NCBI RefSeq assembly: GCF_036850765.1
Contig: NC_089493.1
Location: forward strand, 166,281,640-166,345,639
Length of the DNA: 64,000 nucleotides
Direction of reading: 5' to 3'
DNA from: Saccopteryx bilineata
Taxonomy: Eukaryota > Chordata > Mammalia > Chiroptera > Emballonuridae
Below the pieces are notes generated by a model. That model was not told the DNA's origin, made no database searches, and saw only the letters and a program-made list of their open reading frames with translations. This document shows, in pieces, positions 1-11,899 of the stretch. Positions within the stretch are counted from its first letter, which is position 1; every line of letters starts with the position of its first letter. A program made the translations under genes and the position numbers.

Positions 1-11
1 TGAAGGTGGGT
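1..11 (+). other. possible end of an upstream PCDHA variable exon with splice donor
   Basis: The window opens with TGAAG followed by GTGGGT. The exons ending at 27734 and 35095 finish with AAG followed by the same GTGGGT donor. An upstream PCDHA exon (PCDHA1 position) is expected about here by order. Only five exon bases are visible, so this is an inference from context; chance is quite possible. Confidence 0.35.
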
Positions 12-1853
12 CAGATGTCAAGTGTTTTGTTTTCTCCTGAAGTATCTTTATATTTATATAAAAGTTATAAACTAAGAGAAGCATATGATAGTGTTAATGA
101 CATTTTCTCCACGTAGTGTTTTTTTAAAAATATTTAAATATATACTGAAAATATTCTGTGCATATAATTACTATGTATACTCTGTAAACACCACACTGTC
201 AGTCTGGCTGTCAAATACTTAATATTTACTTTTTTCAAAGTAAATTTACTTATAACATAGTTTCATAGTTCACATTAATCATGCTTCTATAACAGAAGGT
301 GTATCAATGTTAAGTATAATATTTTGACACCTTTATTATAATTTTTCTTCTTACCATTGTGTATTAAAATTTTTAAGTTATTGTCAGGTAAGTAGTCTTG
401 AAAATTGTTTAAATTTTTTAGTGTTTGGATGTTCTGAATGCTAAGGAGAATGTCATAACAGTAGAGATAGTGATAATCTTTTAAAAAGTAAGTGAATGGT
501 AAATATATTTTAATGATTATATCAGAAATAGATTTGGTCTTATGTCCTTACCACTACTTTGAATACTAGGAAGCAAATTAATTTCAATTGACTTTATATT
601 TTCTAGTAATTTCTTATTGCTTTTCAAGCTATTCTTTATATTACCACTAACCCACATTTTTTTTCTACATTGACACACAAAAACATTCTGTGAGTCCCAC
701 ATATGACTTACTCCCGAATTAAGGAAATATATTTGGGGTTTATGCTTTACATGTAAAGTGTCAAGTTATAGAATTATTAATTTCCTGGACCCTCTTGTCT
801 TCACAGATAAGGAAGACTTTTTAATATTTAAGTAATTCTAGGAAGTATAAATATATACTCAAGCAGAATGTTAAATATACTTTCAATGAAAAGACTGGTG
901 AGTTTTTGAGGGAACATTTTTTTTACTATATTTGTTAAGTGATGTCCAAGTGGTATCATGCAGTAAATCAAGTGGAAGATTCAAAGAGATGGAATCAATA
1001 TAGAGCTAGCACAGCTAATAATGTGATTTCTTTTCACTGCTTTAATTTTTACTGGAACCCAAACATTTTATGGAGCAGTATATCTATATACATTAGGATT
1101 TTTATTTGCTGCATAAAAGCAAAAATATGTGTGTTCACAATTTGTATCAACCCTGACATATCAATAAAACAACATGAAGAAATACTGTCTAAATGTATAT
1201 GATTTGAAAATTGTGCTAAGATGCTTACCTAAATTGATTTACTATGATTTAGGCTTCTAGAAAACTTAAATCTACACATTATAATTTTCCAATGAACACT
1301 AAAAGTAGGTAGGTGATATAGAAACATTTTTTAAAAATAGATTTTCAGCAGTTTGAAAATCAGAGTTCCAAAATGGAACTCAGACAAAAATGCTATTCAA
1401 ATATCTTTATTTACTTTGAAAATAACATCAACAAAAGCCAATCTTAAATGCTGCAAATAGGAATATAACTCTGTTTTATCTGTAACATAAAAGTAGCATA
1501 CAAACATGCCATCAAAATTATAAAGAAAACCTCAAAAACTATTATTAACATATATTTTAATATGGAAAGACATGAAAAACAAAAACCTTTAAAGTCAGCT
1601 CATGAATATATAAAATCTCTCCCTAAATAGAATAAACCAAAACAAATCACTTCAGTAAAGATTGATGCGGAATGACTTCTGTAGTACTGATTTTGCTAAT
1701 TTTTACTGAAAAATTATTCTTTACTAAAATGACAAGGCTATATTTTGATTGGAGATAAGAAAAATAAAGAATACAAGAGTCATTGAAATTGGGAAATATT
1801 TAAGGAATGTAAGGTAAATAAAGCACAACAAAGTAAAATACTCACCGTTTCAT
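12..1853. other. AT-rich intergenic DNA
   Basis: Very AT-rich sequence with no coding region, tRNA or recent repeat that I can recognise. The short open frames here have no family resemblance and match what random AT-rich DNA gives. It separates a possible upstream exon end from the first complete promoter. Confidence 0.7.
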
Positions 1854-1880
1854 CCACATGATGGCGCTGGAAACCGCGTT
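1854..1880 (+). promoter_or_regulatory. PCDHA2 promoter CSE (CTCF-type)
   Basis: CCACATGATGGCGCTGG lies about 210 bp before the PCDHA2 start. It keeps the CGCT core; the usual T before it is G. It is the first of nine such elements in the window, each placed just upstream of a variable exon. Known role: CTCF-bound conserved sequence element that initiates transcription of the chosen exon. Confidence 0.88.
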
Positions 1881-2068
1881 TGTATTTTTTTTAACAACAA
1901 AGGAATACAGTGAGTTTATATTCCTTAGAAAAGGAAAAGGCCACTCCATTTTTTACTCTGCGGCTGAAGCTGAAAAGGTGAGCAAATAAAAATAGCAAAT
2001 TGGGAATTAAGTTTCCAAAAGCTATTGCGTTGTAGTGCAAAGACATTAAAAATTGCACCAATTTTGCG

Positions 2069-4420
2069 ATGGTATACCTCCAGAGAAGAAGTAAGGGAGT
2101 CCAGCATCTGCTGCTCTCGCTTCTGCTCCTCGCAGCCTGGAAGGCCGGGAGCGGTCAGATCCACTACTTGGTCCTGGAGGAGGCCAAACACGGCACCTTC
2201 GTAGGGCGCATCGCTCAGGACCTGGGGCTGGAGCTGGCGGAGCTGGTGCCGCGCCTGTTCAGGGTGGCGTCCAAAGAACGCGGGGACCTTCTGGAGGTAA
2301 ATCTGCAGAATGGCATTCTGTTTGTGAATTCTCGGATCGACCGCGAGGAGCTGTGCGGGCGGAGAGCAGAGTGCAGCATCCACCTGGAGGTGATTGTGGA
2401 GAGACCACTGCAGGTTTTCCATGTGGAGGTGGAGGTGAAGGACATTAACGACAACCCGCCAAGGTTTTTCCGACAAGAACAAAGATTATTTATTTTAGAA
2501 TCAAGAATAGCGGATTCCCGGTTTCCGCTAGAGGGCGCATCTGATATGGATATTGGAGCAAATGCAGAATTGAGGTACACGTTAAATTCTAATGAATATT
2601 TTCATTTGGATGTGAAAACAAATGAGGAAGGAACAAACTTTTTAGAGCTAGTATTGAAGAAGCCAGTAGATAGAGAAGAAACTCAAGAACATCATTTATT
2701 ATTGATTGCAGTTGATGGAGGAAAACCCGAACTAACAGGTACTGTTCAGTTATTAATTAATGTATTGGATGCAAATGATAATGTCCCAGAATTTGATAAA
2801 TCAATTTATAACGTTAGATTACTAGAAAATGTACCGAATGGGACGTTAGTTATTAAACTGAACGCCTCAGATGCAGATGAGGGAATTAATAAAGAAATAG
2901 TATACCTCTTTAGTAATCTTGTTCTTGATAATGTAAAATCTAAATTTACAATCAATTCTGATAGCGGGGTAATAACAGTAAAGGGAGAGCTGGATTATGA
3001 AGACTGCAATTTATATGAAATTAATATTGATGCTGTAGATAAAAGTACATTTCCATTAACTGGACACTGCAAAGTAATAGTGAAACTCCTGGATGAGAAT
3101 GATAATACCCCAGAGATGGTCATAACTTCTCTATCTCTGCCTATTCAAGAGGACGCTCCATTGGGCACTGTCATTGCCCTGATCAGTCTGTCCGACCTTG
3201 ATTCCGGTGCCAACGGGCAGGTGACCTGCACCTTATCGCCGCACGTTCCCTTCAAGCTGGTGTCCACTTTCAAGAATTACTATTCAATGGTGCTGGACAG
3301 CGCCCTGGACCGTGAGACATTGCCAAAATATGAGTTGCTGTTGACGGCGCGGGACGGGGGCTCTCCATCTCTGTCGACCACCGCCAGCGTGTCCGTGGAG
3401 GTGGCCGACGTGAATGACAACGCGCCAACATTTGCGCAGCTCGAGTACACGGTGTTCGTGAAAGAGAACAACCCGCCAGGCTGCCACATCTTCACGGTGT
3501 CCGCGCAGGACTTGGACGCGCAGGAGAACGCGCTGGTGTCCTACTCGCTGGTGGAGCGGCGGGTGGGCGAGCGTGCGCTGTCGAGCTACGTGTCGGTGCA
3601 CGCGGACAGCGGCAAGGTGTACGCGCTGCAGCCTCTGGACCACGAGGAGCTGGAGCTGCTGCAGTTCCAGGTGAGCGCGCGCGACGCGGGCGTGCCGCCT
3701 CTGGGCAGCAACGTGACGCTGCAGGTGTTCGTGCTGGACGAGAACGACAACGCGCCCGCGCTGCTGCCGCCTGGGGCGGGCGGAGTGGATGACGCTGTGA
3801 GCGAGCTGGTGTCTCGGACGGTGGGCGCGGGCCAGATGGTGGCGAAGGTGCGCGCGGTGGACGCGGACTCTGGCTACAACGCGTGGCTGTCTTATGAGCT
3901 GCAGCCGACGGCGGGTGATGCTCGCAACTCGTTCCGCGTGGGGCTGTACACGGGCGAGATCAGCACGACGCGCGCCCTGGACGATGCGGACGCGCCGCGC
4001 CAGCGCCTGCTGGTGCTTGTGAAGGACCATGGCGAGCCACCTCTGACGGCCACAGCCACCGTACTGCTGTCGCTGGTAGACAGCGGCCAGGCGCCGAAGG
4101 CTTCTCAAGCGACTTCAGGCACTGTGAGCGCGGAGGCGGCGCTGGTGGATGTGAACGTGTACTTGATCATCGCCATCTGCGCGGTGTCCAGCCTGTTGGT
4201 GCTCACGCTGCTGCTGTACACGGCGCTGCGGTGTTCGGCGCCGCCCACCGAGAGCGCATGCGCACCGGGGAAGCCCACGCTGGTGTGCTCCAGCGCGGTG
4301 GGGAGCTGGTCGTGCTCAAAGGAGAGGCAGCAGAGGGTGTGCTCTGGGGAGGGCCCGCCCAAGACCGACCTCATGGCCTTTAGTCCCAGCCTTCCTCAGG
4401 GTCCCAGCACTGCAGACAAC
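2069..4420 (+). CDS. PCDHA2: protocadherin alpha-2 variable exon
   Basis: This is the first exon of a clustered protocadherin, a neuronal surface protein for homophilic self-recognition. In this family EC1-EC4 bind in trans, EC5-EC6 pair in cis, and alpha forms usually need beta or gamma partners to reach the surface. It encodes 784 codons: signal peptide 1-29, EC1 to about 133 (RGD and a CX5C loop), EC2 to 240, EC3 to 348, EC4 to 453, EC5 to 563, EC6 to about 690, membrane helix about 695-718, cytoplasmic tail. Ca-binding linkers DINDN, DANDN, DENDN, DVNDN and DENDN are all present. It ends in phase 0 at ADN followed by GTGAGT. EC2-EC3 ([33 protein letters not shown]) match human PCDHA2 closely from memory. 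The start fits the family's signal-peptide length. The constant exons are outside the window. Confidence 0.95.
2525..2538 (+). promoter_or_regulatory. exonic CTCF-like site in PCDHA2
   Basis: CCGCTAGAGGGCGC fits the CTCF core and lies about 670 bp after the CSE, inside the codons for FPLEGA of EC2. Alpha-cluster exons are known to carry an exonic CTCF site at about this distance, in the same orientation as the promoter site. Binding itself is inferred. Confidence 0.75.
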
Positions 4421-4671
4421 GTGAGTCGCGAATATTTTATTCACAGTGATTTTTCATCATAAATCTTTAATATTAAGTAATTAATATTTTCCTCCATCAT
4501 TTCAATTTTAAATAATGACTTTGTGCGTATCATTCTTTTATATGTAAGTTCTCTGTTGGTACTAAGTCAGTTACTTCAAATCATGCTTATACTAAAATTC
4601 ACTTTAATTTGTTGGAGATAATTGCTTGGCACTATAGTTTATTTCAGTAATAGCCCCCCTTTAAAACATTT

Positions 4672-4847
4672 TATAGAAAGTAGAGAGAGAGAGAGAAAGA
4701 GAAGGCGGTGGGAGGAGGAGCAGGAAGCATCAGCTTATAGGTAGTTGCTTGTCATATGTGCTTTGACCAGGCAAGCCCAGGACTTCAAACCAGTGACCTC
4801 AGCATTCCAGGTTGACACCTCATCCACTGCACCCCCTCAGGTCAGGC
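4672..4847 (-). mobile_element. short tRNA-derived SINE, bat type
   Basis: Read on the minus strand it has a decayed tRNA-like head ending near 4847 (agcctgacc) and a body ending in a CTCTCTCT tract near 4690. Similar copies occur at 11054, 11711, 13352 and 13834. Confidence 0.8.
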
Positions 4848-6350
4848 TGAATATTTCAAATATTGCAATATCTTGGTTATGTTTCTGGAGGTATTTTTTT
4901 CATATCCAAATAAACTTCCTTCTCCTATTTTAATCCATAATATTAATATTGGTTTTCCTCTTGGCTTCTTTAATCAATATATCTTGGTGATCTTAACATA
5001 TCATTACTTAAGGTAATATCTCATTTTCTCCCAGATCTATGGTGTCATATTTTGTGGCTATATAATAATTCCCCTCCTTAACATCAACATTTAGTGGAGC
5101 AATGATTAGTTTTGGTCCAATTTGTATTTTTTTCCACTTACAAATTATTTTGTTGGTGAGAAGTCATTGTGAAATCTCATACTTTGGAAAACCTTAACGT
5201 TTTGAAGCAGAAAATTTTGTTTATGGTTGCTTTTTTGTTTTCAGATTAAAAAAATAGATGTACCATGATACAAATATTCCTCTTGAGTTGGTTTTTTACC
5301 AATAAAATTGTGTAAACAATTTTAACAAAGCTGTACATTTGAATCTACCATATATGCAAGGATGCTTTCCATTTCAAATACAGAGAATTCTTTTTCTGCA
5401 CTTGTTTAAAAAATGTGGGTTTAGCAGAGTTATTATTTCACATTTCAGATGATAGAAAGTAAATTCCCTTTTTGATTGTTTTGCTTATTTTTGCATTCTC
5501 ACATGTATTTAATTTTATAAATACACATGTATTACACTATTCAAATATTTCTAATACTCCATTTCTTTGCTGCAATTCTAGAAATTGAGAGGAGAGTTCT
5601 TACCACTGTGTGAATTGGTGTTTAGCAATTAGCAGATTTTTAAAATTCAAGTTAATTTAGTTTTAAAATATAAATTATTTGATTTATGTTCTAAATAAAA
5701 TCCTTTTTATTTATATTTTTGGGGAAGAGGAAGTTGTTCTTAGACTGATTAAATCTTTTTTCTCTAGCTAATCTTCTCCCTTGACTAGAATGAATTTTAT
5801 TTTGTAAATACATAAACAACTATATAAGTTGTTTCTCATGAGAGAACCAACATTTTTCCTATGTTAATTTATTTTGCATAAGAGATTTCAGTAACATTGT
5901 ATTTTTTTTAAATTAAAGCCAACAAACAGAATTATAACTGCTTCACTTAATTGGATTAAATTGTAAACTTTCTAGAAATTGCTAGGAACTGCAATGGAAT
6001 GATTTGATACTTTAACTCATTAAGAAGTTGAAATTTGAAGGGACTTTTCACTTAGGTAAAAATTTATGAAACACTTTAACAAGTACAGAAAAACTTTAAC
6101 CATAAGACTGCAGGTCAATATATAATATCTTTTGTTCAAGGCTTAATCTTCCCGCAAGCAAGGGAACCTTTTCATTTGGGGGTCATTATTGATTAGCAGA
6201 TGAACTCTTTGTTTATCCATAATAACTGCAGTGGAAAGTCAGTGATAATAATTACTACATAGATGTAGGGTATCATTTCAAAGTGTAATTTATTGGAGAG
6301 AGCTTTGATTACAGTTGTCTGTGAGTATTTTACCCATATATCAAAATTTT

Positions 6351-6489
6351 TTCCAGGTTATCTTGCCATTTAGTTCTGTTGCATACCCATCACCCAAAGA
6401 GAGATCATCCTCCGTCACCCTCTATCCAGTTTTCTTTGTACTCCTCCCCTCCCCCTCCCCCTCTCCCTTCTTCCCTTCCCCCCCCCCCG
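6351..6489 (-). mobile_element. short L1 fragment with 16-bp target duplication
   Basis: The segment matches the L1 3' region at 18945-19080 (GTTGCATACCCATCACCC then a C-rich tract), minus orientation. It is flanked by CATATATCAAAATTTT at 6335-6350 and 6490-6505. The terminal piece seen in the copy at 18899 (TCAATAAATCAGGGTACATA) is absent. Confidence 0.85.
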
Positions 6490-7835
6490 CATATATCAAA
6501 ATTTTGAGAAAGGGTGGGTGCTGGCATGTGTCCATTTGAAAAACCGTTTCTGTGCCTCTGATTTCTCTTTTTGAGAAAGAGTTTAATCACCTCTAGTTGA
6601 TGACATTAAGAATGAATTCATGGTAAAATGGAAATTTGGGCTTTAATTTGATATGGAGATAACATATTTACAGGTAAAAATGGAGACAATTTTATAAAAA
6701 GAGCTTGAACAAAGATTGTATTGAAGAAGATATTATCTGCAGAATATAGTTCACATTGATGAGTAGTTGAAATTAACACTGGAAAAGTTGGCTTGTGATC
6801 ATATATCAGATAATGTAGAGGTGATCCTAACGTCTTGGGATTTCTGAGTTTAGTGCAATTCAATAAAAACCATTGTTATGAAGATAAATATGGTGGTATG
6901 TGAAAAGAAAGGACTGTAGGTAGACTTTGAATAGGGCCGGTAAGGTAGAAGTGCAATAAAAAAGATCATATTGTTGACATGGAGAATATTCCTGCCAGTA
7001 AAATAAAACAAGAATTTCACGGGTTGACTTTGGGAGTTATTAATCATTTCTCTTCACAATCTTCAAATTTTAATTAAATTATTTTCTAGGAGTTTTAGCA
7101 CATATGAGTGTAAATGACAATTATATCCATAGAAATGAGAGAAGATGTGGGTTTGGGAATACCTTCAGTAAAGCATTGGGGATGAGTACACTTGAAGGCA
7201 TGTAAAAAATTGAGGTTGAGAGAACAATGGGTAGAAATTTCACTAGAATTAGCAATAATGAGAAGTATGTAAGAGAAAATGTTTTAAGGGGGAAGCCTAA
7301 CATAAACTGCAGAGAAATGAAAAAAAAAGTAAATAATATACACTAAAATCTTTATCTTCTGCTATTAAATAAAAGAAACATCCACAGGACCATTTGATAT
7401 TCATTGAATGAAGAAAGGACTTCAATTACCATAAGATTTTAAAATTTTTGGATAAAATTTGTTAATTTAAAATTACATCTTTTTCCAGAGCAAAATGTAA
7501 CTGCATCTCCTGTGACAGAAACATATGTAAATGTTTTCATCTTTACATAAAAAGTGTAAGATAGTTTGTATTTGTAAGTTCCAAACCTAGTTTGAATCAC
7601 AATTAAATTTTCTAAATCGGTTAACAGTATATAAATTATTGGAAGAGAAGTTGTTTGACTACAAGTAATTTGATCTCTTACCTTACTCTAAATTATAAAA
7701 GAAGTCAGACAAGATTAAACTGACTCTGCAAATTACACACTTGGAGAGATTTACTATTAAAATAAGGAAAAAATATTTTTAATTTAAAGAACTATAGCAT
7801 AGCACAAGTATGACTTTTTTCGGAATTACCTTTTT

Positions 7836-7862
7836 GGAGCCGCATGATGTCGCTGTCTACCA
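7836..7862 (+). promoter_or_regulatory. CSE promoter of the PCDHA6-like exon
   Basis: GCCGCATGATGTCGCTGTCT matches the element at 25145 almost exactly and lies about 185 bp before the chosen start. The CGCT core is intact. Confidence 0.9.
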
Positions 7863-8030
7863 TGAAGTTACATCTAGCTCTTATTCAAACACATCCAGCC
7901 TATTATTGCATCGTCTCACCAGTGCTGAATAATGGCAGGCGCAGAAGATTTGGATTAACAAACTCGGATCGTACAGTATTTCATCTCAATGCCGAGAGGT
8001 CTTCTGATGGAACTAAAACAACTATTTGAC

Positions 8031-10421
8031 ATGGTTATTACCCTGGAAGACCGACTGGGATCCCGGTGTCTGCTGCTATCGCTAATGTTCTTTGCAGTCT
8101 GGGTGGTTGGGAGCGGTCAGGTCCACTACTCGGTCCCCGAGGAGGCCAAACACGGCACTTTCGTGGGACGCATCGCTCAAGACCTGGGACTGGAGCTGGC
8201 AGAGTTGGTGCCACGCCTGTTCCGCATGGCGTCCAAAGGCGGTGGAGACCTTCTGGAGGTAAATCTGCAGAATGGCATTTTGTTTGTGAATTCTCGGATC
8301 GACCGCGAGGAGCTGTGCGGGTGGAATGTGGAGTGCAGCATCCACTTGGAAGTGATCGTGGAGAGGCCACTGCAGGTTTTCCATGTGGAGGTGGAGGTGA
8401 AGGACATTAATGACAATCCTCCTGTATTCCGGGTAAAGGAACAAAGAGTATTGGTTTACGAATCTAGGCTGCCAGATTCTCTGTTTCCACTAGAGGGCGC
8501 GTCAGATGAGGACGTGGGCACAAATTCCGTTTTAACCTATAAACTCAGTTCCAGTGAATATTTCACGCTAGATGTGAAAACAAACCATGATGACAATACA
8601 GAAATTGGGCTTGTGTTAAAAAAATCTTTGGACCGAGAGGAAACTCCTGAACATAACTTATGGCTCATGGCCACTGATGGAGGCAAACCTGAGCTCACTG
8701 GCACTGCTCAGCTTCTGGTCATTGTGCTGGACGTGAATGACAATGCTCCCAGTTTCCCACAGTCTGAATATGAAGTTAGAATATTCGAAAATTCAGACAA
8801 CGGAACAATAGTTATCAGATTGAATGCTTCTGATCCCGACGAAGGAGCTAATCGAGAGATTTCTTACTCTTTTAATAGCCTTGTTCCACCCATGGTTATT
8901 GACCAGTTTAGCATAGATTCAAATACTGGAGAAATAACAATTCGAAAGAATCTGGATTTTGAAAAAGTGAATTCCTATAAAATCCGCGTTGACGCCACGG
9001 ACAGAGGCCACCCACCGATGGCAGGTCATTGTACAATTTTGGTAAAAGTCTTAGATATTAATGATAATGTCCCTCAGATTTCCTTGACTTCAATGTCACT
9101 TCCAGTCAGGGAAGACGCTCCACTCGGTACTGTCATTGCTCTGATCAGTCTGTCCGACCCCGACTTTGGGGCCAACGGGAAGGTGACCTGCACCTTGTCG
9201 CCGCACGTTCCCTTCAAGCTGGTGTCCACCTTCAAGAACTACTATTCACTGGTGCTGGACAGCGCCCTGGACCGCGAGACCTTGCAGAACTATGAGTTGC
9301 TGGTGACAGCTCGGGACGGGGGCTCTCCATCTCTGTCAACCACCGCCAGCGTGTCCGTGGAGGTGGCCGACGTGAACGACAACCCGCCAACGTTCGCGCA
9401 GCCGGAGTACACGATATTCGTGAAGGAGAACAACCCGCCAGGCTGCCACATCTTCACGGTGTCCGCGCAGGACTTGGACGCGCAGGAGAACGCGCTGGTG
9501 TCCTACTCGCTGGTGGAGCGGCGGGTGGGCGAGCGTGCGCTGTCGAGCTACGTGTCGGTGCACGCGGACAGCGGCAAGGTGTACGCGCTGCAGCCTCTGG
9601 ACCACGAGGAGCTGGAGCTGCTGCAGTTCCAGGTGAGCGCGCGCGACGCGGGCGTGCCGCCTCTGGGCAGCAACGTGACGCTGCAGGTGTTCGTGCTGGA
9701 CGAGAACGACAACGCGCCCGCGCTGCTGCCGCCTGGGGCGGGCCGAGAAGGCGGGGCAGTAAGTGAGATGATATCTCGGTTGGTGGGAGCGGGCCAGGTG
9801 GTGGCGAAGGTGCGCGCGGTGGACGCGGACTCTGGCTACAACGCGTGGCTGTCTTATGAGCTGCAGCCGACGGCGGATGGTGCCCGCAGCCCGTTCCGTG
9901 TAGGACTGTACACGGGCGAGATCAGCACGACGCGCGCCCTGGAGGAGGCGGACGCGCCGCGCCAGCGCCTGCTGGTTCTAGTGAAGGACCATGGAGAGCC
10001 GTCGCTGACCGCCACAGCCACGGTACTGCTGTCCCTGGTGGACAACGGCCAGGTTCCGAAGACTTTGTCGCGGGCATCTTCTGGGGCAGCAGTGGGGGAG
10101 AGGGCACTGGTGGACGTGAACGTGTACCTGATCATCGCCATCTGCGCGGTGTCCAGCCTGCTGGTGCTCACGCTGCTGCTGTACACGGCGCTGCGGTGCT
10201 CGGCGCCGCCCACCGAGAGCGCATGCACGCCGGGGAAGCCCACGTTGATGTGCTCCAGCGCGGTGGGGAGCTGGTCGTACTCGAAGGAGAAGCGGCAGAG
10301 GGTGTGCTCTGGAGAGGGGCCGCCTAAGGCCGACCTGATGGCATTCAGCCCCAGTCTTCCACCCTGTCCTGTAGCGGTGGATATAGGCGAACGTCAGGAT
10401 TTAAATGATCATTGTGCCAAA
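8031..10421 (+). CDS. PCDHA6: protocadherin alpha variable exon, PCDHA6-like
   Basis: This exon has 797 codons in phase 0 up to GTAAGT at 10422. Two ATGs lie upstream in frame (7989, 8007). I chose 8031 because [10 protein letters not shown] resembles the recalled human PCDHA6 start (MVFTPEDRLG) and gives a normal 30-residue signal peptide. Linkers lie near residues 125 (DINDN), 235 (DVNDN), 343 (DINDN), 448 (DVNDN) and 558 (DENDN); the membrane helix starts near 698. EC2 ([17 protein letters not shown]) also recalls PCDHA6. The EC1 RGD tripeptide reads GGD here, unlike every other intact exon in the window. EC3 is nearly identical to the exon at 25338, so the ortholog number is moderately sure at best. 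Confidence 0.94.
8487..8500 (+). promoter_or_regulatory. exonic CTCF-like site in the PCDHA6-like exon
   Basis: CCACTAGAGGGCGC, about 643 bp after the CSE, at the same codons of EC2 as in the other exons. Confidence 0.75.
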
Positions 10422-10621
10422 GTAAGTGAAATTTCATACATTACAATTACTTGGTTTTTTGAAATATTATAATCATTTCTCTTTACACTTTTATATTCTT
10501 AAAAAATTGAATAAGTTCACAATATATACATCTTTTTCTTTTAATTATAGTCTTGTTTTGTTATTAATCTTAGCTTAAAGTGGAGTCAGATATTATTTTA
10601 TTATTATTAATATATGTATTT

Positions 10622-10985
10622 TTATCCAGTGAAAGGAAGAGAGGCAGAGAGACAGACTTCCACATGTGCCCCAACCAGGGTCCACCCCGCAAGTCCACTA
10701 GGGGGTGATGCTCTGCCCATCTGGGGCATTGCTCTATTACTCAGCAACCGAGCTCTTCTTAGCGCCTGAGGTGAAGGCCATGGAGCCATCCTCAGCACCT
10801 GGGGCCATCTCTTTAATTTGAGCCATGGCTGCAAGAGGGGAAGAGAGAGAGATAGAGAGAGAAGTGAGTGGAGGAGGGATGGAGAAGCACATGGGCTCCT
10901 CTCTTCTGTGCCCTGACCAGGATTTGAATCCTGGATGTCCACATACTGGGCCTACGCTCTATCACTCAGCCAACTGGCCAGAGCC
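10622..10985 (-). mobile_element. long tRNA-derived SINE (horseshoe-bat type)
   Basis: On the minus strand it starts GGCTCTGGCCAGTTGGCTGA (near 10985) with tRNA-like A and B boxes. The body then contains the GAGCCATGGCTGCAAGAGGG region seen here on the plus strand. It is diverged from the fresh copies at 18009 and 55445, so older. Confidence 0.85.
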
Positions 10986-11053
10986 TTGAATCAGATATTA
11001 TTAACATCATTCCACACCAAAAGAATCTTGTCTTCTTTTTTCCCTTTTTTTAA

Positions 11054-11246
11054 AAAACGATTTTACTTATTTATTTTAGAAAGGAGAGAGAGAGAGAGAG
11101 AGGGAGAGAGAAAGAGAGAGAAGGGGGAGGCGCAGGAAGCATCAACTCTCATATGTGTCTTGACCAGATAAGCCCAGGGTTTTGAACCAATGACCTCAGT
11201 GTTCTAGGTTGATGCTTTTATCCACTGTGCTACCACAGGTCAGGCC
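11054..11246 (-). mobile_element. short tRNA-derived SINE
   Basis: Head at the right (GGCCTGACCTGTGGTAGCAC on the minus strand), GAGAGAGA tract at the left. Same family as 4672-4847. Confidence 0.8.
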
Positions 11247-11710
11247 AGAATTTTATCTTCAAACTCAAAATTTTCTTTGATATATACATTTCTGGTCTTT
11301 TAAAAATTGTTATCCATACTAGTATTTTTTCTCATTAATCCTGTAGAATTATATCTTTCCATTTAAACTTCAGGAAAGTAATTTCTCATTTACTCATTTT
11401 AAAATAATATATTGACATTTTAATACCACTTTATTACTTACTCTTTTACCCTTCTGTTTCCATTTTTTATTTCTTCTTTTTTACTGGTGTATTTTATTTA
11501 ACCAACAGTTTTAATTTATCCATTTAGTGTAAAAACTCTTGCCCATCTCATTTAGAGTCATTCCCCTTTGGCCCCAGTGATTCCAAGAGTTTGTAGCATT
11601 TACTTATTATTGGTCTTTTAAATGACTTAAAATAATAAATGGAACATTAATTATCAGACTGTGCACTTCTGACTGGGATGAAGGAGTGAAAGGGAGACTT
11701 TGTACTCTTA

Positions 11711-11899
11711 AAAATTTTTTTATTGGTTGATTTTAGAGAAAGGAAAGAGAGAGAGAAAGGGGGAGGAGCAGGAATTGTCAGCTCATAGTTAGTTCTCCTA
11801 TGTGCCTTTGTGCCTTTATCAGGCAAGCCTCAGGTTTCCAACCGGGGACCTCAGCGCTCCAGTTCAAGGCTTTATTCACTATGCCACCAGAGGTCCAGC
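11711..11899 (-). mobile_element. short tRNA-derived SINE, diverged
   Basis: Same organisation as the copy at 11054, with GAGAGAGA at the left and GGTGGCATAG at the right on the minus strand. Confidence 0.75.

Larger units (their letters stand above)
4421..7835. other. intergenic DNA between PCDHA2 and the next promoter
   Basis: AT-rich and non-coding. It holds one tRNA-derived SINE (4672-4847) and one short L1 fragment (6351-6489). I see no further gene or structured element. Confidence 0.75.

Noticed and set aside
7844..8029. Upstream frame beginning inside the CSE before the PCDHA6-like exon
   Set aside because: It starts within the promoter element, probably upstream of transcription, and is not shared by the other exons.
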